Source of the DNA: Bacteroidales bacterium | GTDB taxonomy: Bacteria > Bacteroidota > Bacteroidia > Bacteroidales > Marinilabiliaceae | DNA: 64,000 nt | Direction of reading: 5' to 3' | Assembly (NCBI GenBank): GCA_015061285.1 | Contig: SUWW01000001.1 | Span: 186,001 to 250,000, forward strand | Part shown: one piece after another, positions 9,066-17,315 of the stretch | Numbering within the stretch: position 1 is the first letter of the stretch | How the letters are laid out: each line of letters begins with the position of its first letter | Translations under genes and position numbers: made by a program | The notes under the pieces: model-generated | Seen by the model: only the letters and a program-made list of their open reading frames with translations | What the model was told of the DNA's origin: nothing | The model's database searches: none

Positions 9066-9078
9066 GCATTTGTAATGC
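9066..9078. repeat. REP-type palindrome B (downstream side), copy 2
   Basis: GCATTTGTAATGC within GAGTACAAGCATT...GCGTTCATTC, 53 bases after copy 1 and sharing its flanks. It lies 14 bases beyond the stop codon of the RAYT gene. Confidence 0.65.
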
Positions 9079-9091
9079 GTTCATTCATATC

Positions 9092-9634
9092 TCATGACAT
9101 AACTATCACGTCCAACAAGCCTTTTTGCCCTATATAGTCACGCGCAGAGCTATACAAATATTCTTCTGGTTGCTCAGTTATCTCCTGTCTTACTGGGTTC
9201 ATGTGTATATAGTTTAGCTTCTGTTCATAGAAATTATATGTAGATATAGTCTCTATATAGCTACCATCTTGCCATAGTTTGAAGTTGGTAATTCTTCTGT
9301 CGTTAGCTGCCCGAAATGATAATCTGTCTATTAGCCATTCCTTGCGGCTTTCTAGTTGATTCTCTTGTATTGCTTTTACCAACTGCTTACTGGTATATTT
9401 CTTGAAATCGCGCAGAATGTCACTTATTGAATTGTCATCATTTATGCCGGCAATAAAATGTATATGATTAGACATTAGCACCCAAGCATATAGTTCTAAG
9501 CCTTTATTCTCCTGACAATAGCGAAGCGAATCTACCACTATACGCTTATAAATAGGTCGAGTGAAAAGGTCTATCCAATCAATCACGGTGGAAGTTGTAA
9601 AACATAGGTCTTTGGTAAAACTTAATACTGACAT
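9092..9634 (-). CDS. REP-associated tyrosine transposase (RAYT, IS200/IS605-like Y1 family)
   Basis: The 180-residue protein carries the HUH metal-binding motif in WVLMSNHIHFIAG (about residues 51-63) and the downstream single-tyrosine helix region NFYEQKLNYIHMNPVR (about 134-149), whose tyrosine would attack DNA. Length and motifs fit complete Y1 transposases of the RAYT group, which are usually single-copy and act on short palindromes rather than on IS ends. The gene is bracketed by A-linker-B palindrome doublets in opposite orientation (8978-9025 and 9651-9697). No obvious truncation or frameshift is seen, so it may be active. Confidence 0.88.
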   Translation of the reverse strand: MSVLSFTKDLCFTTSTVIDWIDLFTRPIYKRIVVDSLRYCQENKGLELYAWVLMSNHIHFIAGINDDNSISDILRDFKKYTSKQLVKAIQENQLESRKEWLIDRLSFRAANDRRITNFKLWQDGSYIETISTYNFYEQKLNYIHMNPVRQEITEQPEEYLYSSARDYIGQKGLLDVIVMS

Positions 9635-9650
9635 ATCGCTTTAGTTTTTC

Positions 9651-9663
9651 GCATTATAAATGC
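9651..9663. repeat. REP-type palindrome B (upstream side)
   Basis: GCATTATAAATGC, the inverted counterpart of the B hairpin at 9013-9025, 17 bases upstream of the RAYT start codon. Thirteen bases separate it from palindrome A at 9677. Confidence 0.65.
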
Positions 9664-9676
9664 TAATATTCTATGC

Positions 9677-9697
9677 GTTCGGATTTCAAATCCGAAC
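9677..9697. repeat. REP-type palindrome A (upstream side)
   Basis: Arms GTTCGGATTT and AAATCCGAAC are perfect complements around a single central C. It shares the GGATTTnnAATCC core with palindrome A at 8978-9000, in the inverted orientation relative to its B hairpin. Confidence 0.75.
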
Positions 9698-10012
9698 GAA
9701 CAGAGTTCTACATAATTATTTCAGTACCAAATATAAACTTTATACAAAACATTTGCTGCACATCGTGTAAGCACATCCTAAGCCTCGCGTAAGCCCCTCG
9801 CCGTCATTTTGCCGCATAAAAGCCATATAGTGCATTATGTCGCATTTTATTGCATCGCAGCGCACATAAGCACATCTTTTGGCGCTTTTGGGCGCCTTAG
9901 CGCATTTTATCGCGTGCGAAAGCGTTTTAGCGATTTTCCATTCTAAGCGAATTGCTATCACCGCGCATTGGTTGCGGATTATAAACCCACTAAAACGTAG
10001 CCCATGCAATAC
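9698..10012. other. Intergenic stretch with an unusual GCGC/TGCG-rich patch
   Basis: No credible gene is seen. From about 9760 to 9995 the sequence is dense in words such as GCGCATTTTATCGC, TGTCGCATTTTATTGC and GGCGCTTTTGGGCGCC, unlike its AT-rich surroundings. A minus-strand frame of 110 codons crosses it, but it also runs through the trmD terminator and has an implausible composition, so I do not call it. Confidence 0.4.
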
Positions 10013-10044
10013 AAAAAAACTTCGCTTCTGAACAAAGCGAAGTT
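10013..10044 (-). terminator. Rho-independent terminator of trmD
   Basis: On the minus strand a perfect 10-bp stem (AACTTCGCTT/AAGCGAAGTT) with a 7-base loop runs straight into a T tract (bases 10019-10013). It lies 25 bases after the trmD stop. Confidence 0.88.
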
Positions 10045-10068
10045 CGACGTTGCCAATGGTATTATGAA

Positions 10069-10743
10069 TCATTTCAGCAAATCGGGGCGCAACCTCTTGG
10101 TAAGCTCAACAGCCTTCTGCATACGCCACTCTTCTATTTTTGCTTGATGTCCGCTCAGAAGTATCTCTGGGACGCCCCACCCATTGAAATCTTTAGGGCG
10201 CGTATATATAGGCGGCGAAAGGAGATTGTCTTGAAACGAGTCGGTAAGAGCCGATTCTTCGTCGTTGAGCACACCTGGGATAAGGCGCACCACAGCATCT
10301 ACCAATACACAAGCTGCCAATTCGCCACCAGTGAGCACATAATCGCCAATAGAGATTTCATCGGTGATGTAGTGGTCGCGAATGCGCTGATCGATGCCCT
10401 TATAGTGTCCGCATAGAATCATTATGTTCTCAGAGAGCGACAAAGTATTAACTCTCTGCTGATTGAGCGTTGGAGCATCGGGCGTCATATATATAATATG
10501 GTCATAATTACGCTGACTCTTCAAATCGTCGATAGCTGCCGCAATGGGTTCAATCATCATCACCATACCAGCGCCACCGCCAAATTGATAATCGTCAACG
10601 CGCTTATGCTTGTCGGTAGAATAGTCGCGAATGTCGTGGGTGTAGACTTCTACATGCTTGGCACTCACGGCTCTACGAATGATAGATTCGGAAAACGGGC
10701 CATTGAAAATGGCAGGAAAAAGCGTAAGTATATCTATGCGCAT
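10069..10743 (-). CDS. trmD: tRNA (guanine37-N1)-methyltransferase
   Basis: TrmD methylates N1 of G37 next to the anticodon of tRNAs reading CNN codons, using S-adenosylmethionine, and so prevents +1 frameshifting. The 224-residue protein starts [13 protein letters not shown] and contains the trefoil-knot SAM-site strings [10 protein letters not shown] and [13 protein letters not shown] plus [11 protein letters not shown], all hallmark TrmD motifs. Its length is close to the norm. It is a single-gene transcript here, with a consensus-like promoter upstream and a strong terminator downstream, rather than part of the rpsP-rimM-trmD-rplS operon seen in many other bacteria. Confidence 0.98.
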   Translation of the reverse strand: MRIDILTLFPAIFNGPFSESIIRRAVSAKHVEVYTHDIRDYSTDKHKRVDDYQFGGGAGMVMMIEPIAAAIDDLKSQRNYDHIIYMTPDAPTLNQQRVNTLSLSENIMILCGHYKGIDQRIRDHYITDEISIGDYVLTGGELAACVLVDAVVRLIPGVLNDEESALTDSFQDNLLSPPIYTRPKDFNGWGVPEILLSGHQAKIEEWRMQKAVELTKRLRPDLLK

Positions 10744-10761
10744 AATATTTATTTAGCTTGG

Positions 10762-10792
10762 CAAAGTTACATGATAAGAGGGAAGTAGGAAA
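10762..10792 (-). promoter_or_regulatory. Bacteroidota-type promoter for trmD
   Basis: Minus strand TTTC, 19 bases, TAACTTTG: the -7 box is an exact TAnnTTTG and the spacing is the same as for the HIT gene promoter. The start of transcription would lie within about 15 bases of the ATG. Confidence 0.55.
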
Positions 10793-10903
10793 GTATTTAG
10801 TTATGGGTGATGGCGGTAAGAGAAGTTGAACATTTAGTTTTTCAATTTGCAATTGCTAATTGTCAATTATGAATTTACTTTGCCTAAAAATTAGAGTATT
10901 GCT

Positions 10904-11974
10904 ATGATTGAAAGTATAAATGCCAGCATCGACAACCTTGTGGTGCATCAGATGGGCTGCAAGTCGCTTGGCGAAGAGTTGCGACTATCGAAAACTTCAA
11001 TGAATCCTTCGGAATATGAGGGTGTTGCCGATATTTTGAAAGATTTCTTTTTCCGACCATTCAAAACTGAAGCTTACTTCAATTTGGCAGCTCCAGAAGG
11101 AGGCAACAACTACGTGAAGCATCTAATGGACGAGCTTTTTGCCGACGCAACGCTCTTCTATCAGACATCTGTCAGCATAGCGCAATTGCTCGATTCATGT
11201 TCAAACAATCCAAACATACGCGGAGGAGAGCTGTACATAGCCCACTTTATCGATTGTGCTGTAGACGGACAACTCTGCGATGCCATTGGCATATTCAAGT
11301 CGGAGAGTAAGGAGACTTTTTTGCGCGTGGTTGTAGGCGAAGGGCGCGTAGAACTTGGCGCACAAGAGGGCATAAGCATAAAAAAACTTGATAAGGGCTG
11401 CATAATATTCAATATAGAATCGGAAGAAGGATACCGCGTGTGCGCCATAGATAACATCAACAAAGGGCAGGAGGCGCGTTTCTGGATGGACGATTTTCTT
11501 GGTCTGAAGCCGCGTGAGGATAATTATTTCTATACCGACAATTATTTACAGATGTGCAAGGGCTTCATGAACGATGTGTTCAACGATGAGAATCACATTC
11601 CGCGCACCGAACGTATCGATTTGATGAATCGCTCTATTGAGTTTTTCAACAACAATCCTCAGTTCAGCCAACAGCAGTTTCAAGAAAAGGTGATGTCGGA
11701 CACCGAGTCGATAAACGATTTCGACATAATTGGTGAATTCGATAAGTATAAGCAGAAATATGAAGAGGAGCACGAGCTGCCACAAGCGTTGCCAACCGAA
11801 TTTGAGATTTCTAAAGATGCAGTGAAGGGCGAAAAGAAGAATTTCAAATCGGTAATTAAGCTCGATAAGAATTTTCATGTATACGTACATGGAGGCCGCT
11901 ACTACATGGAGAAGGGCTACGACGAAGGGCGCGATTTGAATTTCTATAAGCTATATTATAAAATTGAGCAATAA
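10904..11974 (+). CDS. Nucleoid-associated protein, NA37 (YejK) family
   Basis: This 356-residue soluble protein resembles the 37-kDa nucleoid-associated family. Supporting stretches are the N-terminal IDNLVVHQMGCKS, the central ELYIAHFIDC and YFYTDNYLQMCKGFM, and the C-terminal HVYVHGGRYYMEKGYDEGRDLNFYKLYYKIEQ. E. coli YejK binds double-stranded DNA and sits on the spermidine nucleoid; the role in Bacteroidales has not been shown. It is followed after 17 bases by the rRNA methyltransferase gene, so the two are probably cotranscribed. I see no membrane segment or enzyme motif. Confidence 0.8.
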   Translation: MIESINASIDNLVVHQMGCKSLGEELRLSKTSMNPSEYEGVADILKDFFFRPFKTEAYFNLAAPEGGNNYVKHLMDELFADATLFYQTSVSIAQLLDSCSNNPNIRGGELYIAHFIDCAVDGQLCDAIGIFKSESKETFLRVVVGEGRVELGAQEGISIKKLDKGCIIFNIESEEGYRVCAIDNINKGQEARFWMDDFLGLKPREDNYFYTDNYLQMCKGFMNDVFNDENHIPRTERIDLMNRSIEFFNNNPQFSQQQFQEKVMSDTESINDFDIIGEFDKYKQKYEEEHELPQALPTEFEISKDAVKGEKKNFKSVIKLDKNFHVYVHGGRYYMEKGYDEGRDLNFYKLYYKIEQ

Positions 11975-11991
11975 CCCATAAAGCACTAAAA

Positions 11992-13329
11992 GTGAAAAAG
12001 TTACCAGCAGAATTTGAGCAACGCATACGTCAAACACATGCCGACGCGCAGGAGTTTCTCGACGCCATAAGTAACGAACCTTTCTACTCCATACGTCTCA
12101 ATACGCGCAAGCCTGCTCAGCTTTCTCTCGACTTGTCAGACAGAGTGCAATGGTGCGATGATGCATATTATTTATCCACGCGCCCCAACTATACGCTGAT
12201 GCCAGAATTTCATGCTGGCGCTATATATCCACAAGAGGCTTCGAGCATGTTTTTGCGAACTATTTTCAATAATATAAATAGTGAACTCCCTCAGCAGCCC
12301 ATAGTGCTCGATTTATGCGCTGCGCCAGGTGGCAAATCGACTCTCGTTGCTCAATTTCTGAACGGACGCGGACTTTTAATTGCAAATGAATACATACGCT
12401 CACGCGCTTGGATTTTGGCAGAAAATGTCACCAAACAAGGATTCGCCAACACAATGATAACTAATGGCGATGCTGCATCGTTTGCCCAATTGGGAGCTAT
12501 GTTCGATGTGGTATTGATTGATGCTCCTTGCTCGGGTGAAGGCATGTTCAGAAAAGACGATGTGGCAATAGCCGAATGGACTCCCGCCAACGCCAACATG
12601 TGTGCTAATCGCCAACGCGAGATTATTGAAAACATTGCCGACTCTATCGTCGAGGGTGGATATATGATATACTCAACTTGCACATTCAATCCAGCAGAAA
12701 ACGAGGAGAATATGCAATGGCTACTCGACAACTACGATTTTGAAAACATACAAATACCCATTTCGGAGAATAGTGGCATAACTACATTGCACTTCAAGAA
12801 TGGCGAAGGCTATGCCTTTTATCCTCATAAAGTGCGCGGCGAAGGATTTTTTGTTTGTGTGATGCGCAAGACATCAGGGCGGAAACGAAAACAACTCAAG
12901 TTGCCCAAAATGCAAAAGGGTCTGGCATCCAATAATATTATTAATAGCGACAGTTACAACTTCTATATTATTGATAATAAGCAAATTGCCATACCAAACG
13001 AAACATCAGAAACAGCAGTTGCACTGTCGTCGGCTTTACGACCTTTGCGCATGGGCATAGAGGTAAGCGAGGTAACTCGGAAAGGAGATGCCCCCTCGCC
13101 TACTCTTCCGTTAAGCTTAGCATTCAACCACGAGTCGCTTCCTTTGCTAAACGTAGACAGAGACGCAGCTCTCAAGTTTCTACATGGCGATGCTTTGGCT
13201 TCTGCGGAATTACCACAAGGGTGGTTTGTTGTGCAACACAACGGTTTGGCGCTCGGTTTGTGCAAGTCGGTTGGTAGTAGAGCTAACAACTATTACCCAA
13301 AGGAATGGCGAATTAGAAGCAATGTGTAA
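11992..13329 (+). CDS. rRNA cytosine-C5 methyltransferase, RsmF/NSUN-like
   Basis: The 445-residue protein has the SAM-binding motif VLDLCAAPGGKST, motif IV with the first cysteine in LIDAPCSGEGMF, and motif VI with the catalytic cysteine in YSTCTFNPAENE, as in RsmB/RsmF/Nop2 enzymes that make m5C in rRNA. An N-terminal segment (about 1-75) and a C-terminal domain (about 300-445, ending NNYYPKEWRIR) resemble the RNA-binding additions of RsmF (YebU), which methylates C1407 of 16S rRNA; the exact target here is inference. The start codon is GTG, 17 bases after the preceding gene. Confidence 0.9.
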   Translation: MKKLPAEFEQRIRQTHADAQEFLDAISNEPFYSIRLNTRKPAQLSLDLSDRVQWCDDAYYLSTRPNYTLMPEFHAGAIYPQEASSMFLRTIFNNINSELPQQPIVLDLCAAPGGKSTLVAQFLNGRGLLIANEYIRSRAWILAENVTKQGFANTMITNGDAASFAQLGAMFDVVLIDAPCSGEGMFRKDDVAIAEWTPANANMCANRQREIIENIADSIVEGGYMIYSTCTFNPAENEENMQWLLDNYDFENIQIPISENSGITTLHFKNGEGYAFYPHKVRGEGFFVCVMRKTSGRKRKQLKLPKMQKGLASNNIINSDSYNFYIIDNKQIAIPNETSETAVALSSALRPLRMGIEVSEVTRKGDAPSPTLPLSLAFNHESLPLLNVDRDAALKFLHGDALASAELPQGWFVVQHNGLALGLCKSVGSRANNYYPKEWRIRSNV

Positions 13330-13351
13330 CTAAAAGAAACCTAAAATAGAA

Positions 13352-13384
13352 AAAGAGCTCAAAGTATCACACTCTGAGCTCTTT
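13352..13384. terminator. Bidirectional terminator between convergent genes
   Basis: A perfect 10-bp stem (AAAGAGCTCA/TGAGCTCTTT) with a 13-base loop lies between the rRNA methyltransferase and the convergent beta-galactosidase. The T-rich side is on the minus strand (TTTTTCTATTTTAGG), so it mainly serves the GH2 gene. Confidence 0.75.
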
Positions 13385-13416
13385 CCTCATTAGGGAATTA
13401 GGGAGACACACACAAA

Positions 13417-15837
13417 TTATTTCACTTCTACTTTCACTTCTACATTCTCGAGCCAAGGAGCACTAAAGCTCACTTCTATGTCGTCTGCTGAACCACATGC
13501 TTCGATATAGGCAGTAAGTTCACCACCGAAAGCACGCTGACGATTGTCGGTATAGTCGGTCATATCGGCATTATTGCCAGCCTCGAGTCCAAGCAGTTTG
13601 CCGTTGCTACTTACACGACATGTTATCATATCATCGGCCATAAGCACAGGCACATTGTTTTCGTCTACAATAGTCAATCTAACAATAGCTACGCCACGAT
13701 TTTTGTCAATACCATTGTTAACGACACGAGCTTTGAGAGCTGCAGGACGCTTAGATGTTTGAATGTATGTACGACATATCTCTTTCTTGTCAGCATCAAG
13801 AGCAACAGCTTCGAGTTTTCCAGCTTTGTAGGGAATATCCCACGATATAATGCCTGTAGCATCATCGTATGGTTTCACTTCGCCAACCTCTTTGCCGTTG
13901 AGCAATAGGCACGCATAGGCAGCATTGGTATATGCCACAACGCGAATACTCTCTCCATCTTTATAATTCCACGTAGCCCACGCGTCCATCGATTTGTAGT
14001 CGCGCTTAGGCGTTGGATATGTACCTATATTGATAACAGGTTTGTCGCTCCATAGAGCTTGACGGAACAAGCCTCGAGGCTTTATTCTGCCATCGAAACT
14101 AACAAGGCCAGAGTAGAAGCCACGTGCTGGCCATCTGCCCGACTCGCCAAGATAATCGATGCCAGTCCAAAGAAACTGACCAAATATGTGTTCATTGTCG
14201 CGAACTGCTTTCCACGCAGCCATATCATGACGATTTTCACTACCATAAATTACTCTATTGGGATACTTTTTATGGTCGATGTCGTAGCGATCTTCTGTAT
14301 AGTTATAACCAGCAATATCGAGTGCAGCGGGATATTCTGTTTCGTTCGACATCACAACGCCAGCAAGGGCGGCACTAACAGGACGATTTGGATCTACAGC
14401 GCGCACATCGGCAGCCAAACGCTTAGCTATAGTGCCAAGTCGCATTGCATCGGGGCTATCTTTTTTGTAGCCACCAAACATAGGCTGACTAATGGTTGTT
14501 CCATCGAGTATGGGGTGCGAATATGGGTCGTTGGGATAATCGACTTCGTTGCCAATACTCCAAGCAAAAATCGAAGGGTGATTGCGGTCGCGACGCACAA
14601 GATCTGTTATATCTCTATCGCTCCATTCATAGAAGAAATCGAACGAGCCATCGAAGCCTGGCGTACCAACATTCCAACCTTGAAGCCATTTACGCTTAGC
14701 AAATTCCCATTCGTCGAAAGCTTCATCGAGTACAAGGAATCCCATTTCGTCGCAAAGTTCGTAAAGTGCGGGAGCTTGCGGATTATGACTCATACGTATG
14801 GCGTTGCAACCTATCTGCTTAAGCGTTGCAAGACGATCAGTCCAAACTTCGCGAGGCACTGCCGCACCAAGCACTCCTGCATCGTGGTGCAGACACACAC
14901 CTTTCAACTTTATGTTTTTACCATTAAGGCTCAAACCTTTGTTGGGGTCGAATGCTACGGTTCGGATACCTGTTGTAGTAACAACTTCATCGACAACTTT
15001 ACCATCAGCAACAACCTGAGTTTCAATAGTATATAAATATGGATTATCAATACTCCACAAATTTGGTTTTGACACAGCAATGTCGAACTCGGCTTTACCT
15101 TGAGCATTAGCTTTGACACTTACAGCCGACTTAGCTTTACCAACAATCTTTCCTTCGGCATTTTTCAGGTTACTAATCACCTGTAGCTTAGCATCTTTAG
15201 TAGTCTCGTTTTGCAAGTCGACAGCCACATGAACAACTGCTTTTTTCTCTGAAGATGTCTTTGTATATGCATAAATACCCCACTGCGCTACGTGAAGTTT
15301 GTTCGAAGTAATAAGCCATACGTTGCGATAGATACCAGAACCAGTATACCATCGTGAATCGGCATAACGGCTATGATCTACGACGACAACAACTTCGTTA
15401 TCTTGACCAAAATGTATATATGGCGTAGCATCGTACATAAATGAGACATAACCATTAGGACGATAGCCAAGCATATTGCCATTTACATAAACACGGCTAC
15501 GATTGTAGACACCTTCGAAATAGAGAAACACCTTTTCGCCTTGCTTATCGGCTGCGACATTGATTACTTTTTTGTATTTACCAATGCCACCCGGCAAATA
15601 GCCCGTACACGAAGCAAGCGAAGGACTCAGCTGTTGTTCTACACTCCAATCATGAGGTAGATTCACAACGCGCCAATTGTTGAGCGTGGCAGCTGTTGAG
15701 TCGGTGCCATTAACATCCACAGCAAATTGCCAATCATCATTTATAAGCTTGGCATTGCCAAACGACACTTGAGCCTCTGTTTGCTGCACGCCAAATGCAA
15801 CGGCAAGCAGCACCAATGTTTGTTTCATGTTTAACAT
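13417..15837 (-). CDS. Glycoside hydrolase family 2 protein, likely secreted beta-galactosidase
   Basis: An 806-residue GH2 enzyme with a signal peptide (MKQTLVLLAVAFGVQQTEAQ; an earlier Met gives MLN in front). Domain order is standard: sugar-binding jelly roll (about 25-200, including NLPHDWSVE and YFEGVYNRSRVYVNG), immunoglobulin-like domain, TIM barrel with the acid/base Glu in FAWSIGNEVD and the probable nucleophile Glu in RVIYGSENRHD, then C-terminal beta domains. GH2 enzymes of this type remove terminal beta-linked galactose, though glucuronidase or mannosidase activity cannot be excluded from sequence alone. It is a single gene, far from the galactan locus, with no lipobox, so it is probably periplasmic. 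Confidence 0.92.
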   Translation of the reverse strand: MLNMKQTLVLLAVAFGVQQTEAQVSFGNAKLINDDWQFAVDVNGTDSTAATLNNWRVVNLPHDWSVEQQLSPSLASCTGYLPGGIGKYKKVINVAADKQGEKVFLYFEGVYNRSRVYVNGNMLGYRPNGYVSFMYDATPYIHFGQDNEVVVVVDHSRYADSRWYTGSGIYRNVWLITSNKLHVAQWGIYAYTKTSSEKKAVVHVAVDLQNETTKDAKLQVISNLKNAEGKIVGKAKSAVSVKANAQGKAEFDIAVSKPNLWSIDNPYLYTIETQVVADGKVVDEVVTTTGIRTVAFDPNKGLSLNGKNIKLKGVCLHHDAGVLGAAVPREVWTDRLATLKQIGCNAIRMSHNPQAPALYELCDEMGFLVLDEAFDEWEFAKRKWLQGWNVGTPGFDGSFDFFYEWSDRDITDLVRRDRNHPSIFAWSIGNEVDYPNDPYSHPILDGTTISQPMFGGYKKDSPDAMRLGTIAKRLAADVRAVDPNRPVSAALAGVVMSNETEYPAALDIAGYNYTEDRYDIDHKKYPNRVIYGSENRHDMAAWKAVRDNEHIFGQFLWTGIDYLGESGRWPARGFYSGLVSFDGRIKPRGLFRQALWSDKPVINIGTYPTPKRDYKSMDAWATWNYKDGESIRVVAYTNAAYACLLLNGKEVGEVKPYDDATGIISWDIPYKAGKLEAVALDADKKEICRTYIQTSKRPAALKARVVNNGIDKNRGVAIVRLTIVDENNVPVLMADDMITCRVSSNGKLLGLEAGNNADMTDYTDNRQRAFGGELTAYIEACGSADDIEVSFSAPWLENVEVKVEVK

Positions 15838-15866
15838 AACGAGTCGGTTTTTACGTTACTACACAG

Positions 15867-15874
15867 CAAAATTA
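15867..15874 (-). promoter_or_regulatory. -7 box for the GH2 gene
   Basis: TAATTTTG on the minus strand, an exact TAnnTTTG, 30 bases before the GH2 start. No clear -33 box. Confidence 0.4.
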
Positions 15875-15967
15875 CAAATAGACAAGCCTCCAATAGGTGC
15901 AGTAATCGGGCAAAGAGCGACGCTAATTCGAAAACGCCGAATAGCTAAACATCTGAGTAAGAAGCAT

Positions 15968-16001
15968 AAAAAACGAGGCAACATTTACACAATGCACCTC
16001 G
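15968..16001 (-). terminator. Terminator after the small membrane protein gene
   Basis: Minus strand hairpin with outer arms CGAGG/CCTCG and an inner GCAT/ATGT helix, followed directly by six T residues. It lies about 140 bases past the stop of the 42-residue gene. Confidence 0.55.
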
Positions 16002-16143
16002 CTTTGATTTCATCCGTATTGATCGTTTTGCTTAGCTCACATCACAAATCTCATTGTCGTGATGTCTCTACAACCACTATCGCCTCGTTGAAGTCTTTTT
16101 ATACATACAGTCAATCATATACTCAACCAGAAAACTATCGGAT

Positions 16144-16272
16144 TCACTCCATCGAATACTTATTATACTTAGGAAACTTAAGTTTCAAATAAGCAGAAAC
16201 AATAAAAGCAACAACGAATATGGCAGCAACAACGCTCCACAAAACAACCGGAAACGTAATTAATCCAATCAT
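16144..16272 (-). CDS. 42-residue single-span membrane protein, unrecognised
   Basis: A gene below usual length cut-offs. The frame reads MIGLITFPVVLWSVVAAIF, continues through a hydrophobic stretch (residues 2-28), and ends in a basic tail LKLKFPKYNKYSME. One membrane span with a positive cytoplasmic C-terminus is predicted. Support is unusually complete: TTTG-20-TATATTTG promoter, GGAGGA eight bases before the ATG, in-frame stop, and a downstream hairpin with a T-run. An ATG 13 bases earlier overlaps the Shine-Dalgarno site and is less likely. I do not recognise the family. Single-span peptides of this size include regulators of membrane enzymes, type I toxins and oxidase accessory subunits; nothing here decides between them. 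Confidence 0.7.
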   Translation of the reverse strand: MIGLITFPVVLWSVVAAIFVVAFIVSAYLKLKFPKYNKYSME

Positions 16273-16280
16273 AGTATTGT

Positions 16281-16286
16281 CCTCCA
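16281..16286 (-). promoter_or_regulatory. Strong Shine-Dalgarno site of the 42-residue gene
   Basis: GGAGG (plus A) on the minus strand ends eight bases before the ATG at 16272 and decides the start over the upstream overlapping ATG. Confidence 0.7.
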
Positions 16287-16310
16287 TTTGTTTTATTAGT
16301 TGAACGAAAG

Positions 16311-16342
16311 CAAATATATACGATACTTCATAATATTACAAA
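16311..16342 (-). promoter_or_regulatory. Consensus promoter of the 42-residue gene
   Basis: Minus strand TTTG, 20 bases, TATATTTG: both boxes match the Bacteroidota consensus exactly, the best promoter in the window. The leader would be about 30 bases. Confidence 0.7.
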
Positions 16343-16560
16343 CGTTTGCATATATTTTTTCATTAGTTATATAAATATTCCACTTTCAATATGTAAGCTA
16401 TAATTGGAATTGTGTATATAAATAATACCAAAAGAACAATTTGGGTATATATATACAAAACTAAACTTCAGAGCAAACGATTTTCATACACACATTTCTC
16501 AGATGTATACACCAAAATCTTATTAGATTGTGAGTTATAAAATCTCAACACTCAAAAAAC
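16343..16560. other. AT-rich spacer
   Basis: Very AT-rich sequence between the promoter of the 42-residue gene and the terminator of the pseudouridine synthase gene. I see no ORF, RNA or repeat in it. Confidence 0.4.
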
Positions 16561-16596
16561 AAAAAATCTCGGAACGCAATCACTGCGCTCCGAGAT
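16561..16596 (-). terminator. Rho-independent terminator of the panB - pseudouridine synthase operon
   Basis: Minus strand stem ATCTCGGA/TCCGAGAT, extended inward by GCGC/ACGC-type pairs, followed by six T residues. It starts 27 bases after the pseudouridine synthase stop. Confidence 0.85.
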
Positions 16597-16622
16597 GCAT
16601 AATTATGAAAAACATAAACTTT

Positions 16623-17303
16623 TTAATTCTCTATTATTTCCTTGAAGGCATTCCAAACATTCGTGTTTGGCACAGGAGCTACAATTTTTATTGGCTCTTT
16701 GCTCACAGGGTGAACAAACTCCAATTTCCACGAATGCAAACAAATGCCACCTTCTGGATTGCTACGCTTCGAACCATATTTCAGGTCGCCACGGATAGGG
16801 CAACCGATGCGAGCGAGCTGAGCACGTATCTGGTGATGGCGACCAGTCTTGAGCGCTATTTCGAGCAAATTGAGATTCTCGGTAGAGCTCAAAAGGCGAT
16901 AGCTGAGTATGGCCTCTTTGTAGCCAGTGCGCGGACGATTCGACACCAAAGCACGATTTTTCTCTTCGTTGCGCCCCATATAATGATGCAATTCAGCCTC
17001 CACTTCGGCAGGGCGCTCATTGGTGATAGCAAGATAGGTCTTTTGCACTGTGCGGTCGGCAAACATCTGATTGAGACGTGCCAAAGCCTTACTTGTGCGA
17101 GCAAAAAGCACTACCCCACTCACAGGTCGGTCGATGCGGTGAACCACACCAAGAAACACATCACCTGGTTTGTTGTATTTCTTTTTTATGTATGCTTTCA
17201 CCTCATCTTCGAGTGCTGTATCGCCCGATTTGTCGCTCTGCACTATATCGCTATTGCTCTTATTTACAGCAATAATATGATTGTCTTCGTAGAGTACTTC
17301 CAT
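16623..17303 (-). CDS. RluA-family pseudouridine synthase without S4 domain
   Basis: The 226-residue protein has the catalytic-aspartate motif HRIDRPVSG (Asp at about residue 58) and the RluA-family string TGRHHQIRAQL (about 156-166). It begins directly with the catalytic domain (EVLYEDNHIIAVNKS), lacking the N-terminal S4 RNA-binding domain of RluC/RluD and resembling RluA or TruC in size. Such enzymes turn uridine into pseudouridine in rRNA or tRNA; the target base is not predictable. The gene follows panB by 12 bases and shares its transcript. Confidence 0.93.
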   Translation of the reverse strand: MEVLYEDNHIIAVNKSNSDIVQSDKSGDTALEDEVKAYIKKKYNKPGDVFLGVVHRIDRPVSGVVLFARTSKALARLNQMFADRTVQKTYLAITNERPAEVEAELHHYMGRNEEKNRALVSNRPRTGYKEAILSYRLLSSTENLNLLEIALKTGRHHQIRAQLARIGCPIRGDLKYGSKRSNPEGGICLHSWKLEFVHPVSKEPIKIVAPVPNTNVWNAFKEIIEN

Positions 17304-17315
17304 AATTTGGGAGTT

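Noticed and set aside
9740-10072. Minus-strand frame of 110 codons after trmD
   Set aside because: It overlaps the trmD stop, runs through the trmD terminator and translates a low-complexity GCGC/TGCG-rich patch; no signal, domain or ribosome site supports it.
14059-15036. Plus-strand frame of 325 codons inside the GH2 gene
   Set aside because: Antisense shadow of a well-conserved glycoside hydrolase; its translation is rich in Cys, His and Thr without any domain.
15827-16192. Plus-strand frame of 121 codons upstream of the GH2 gene
   Set aside because: It overlaps the GH2 5' end, its promoter, the terminator at 15968-16001 and the 42-residue gene on the other strand; residue composition is not protein-like.
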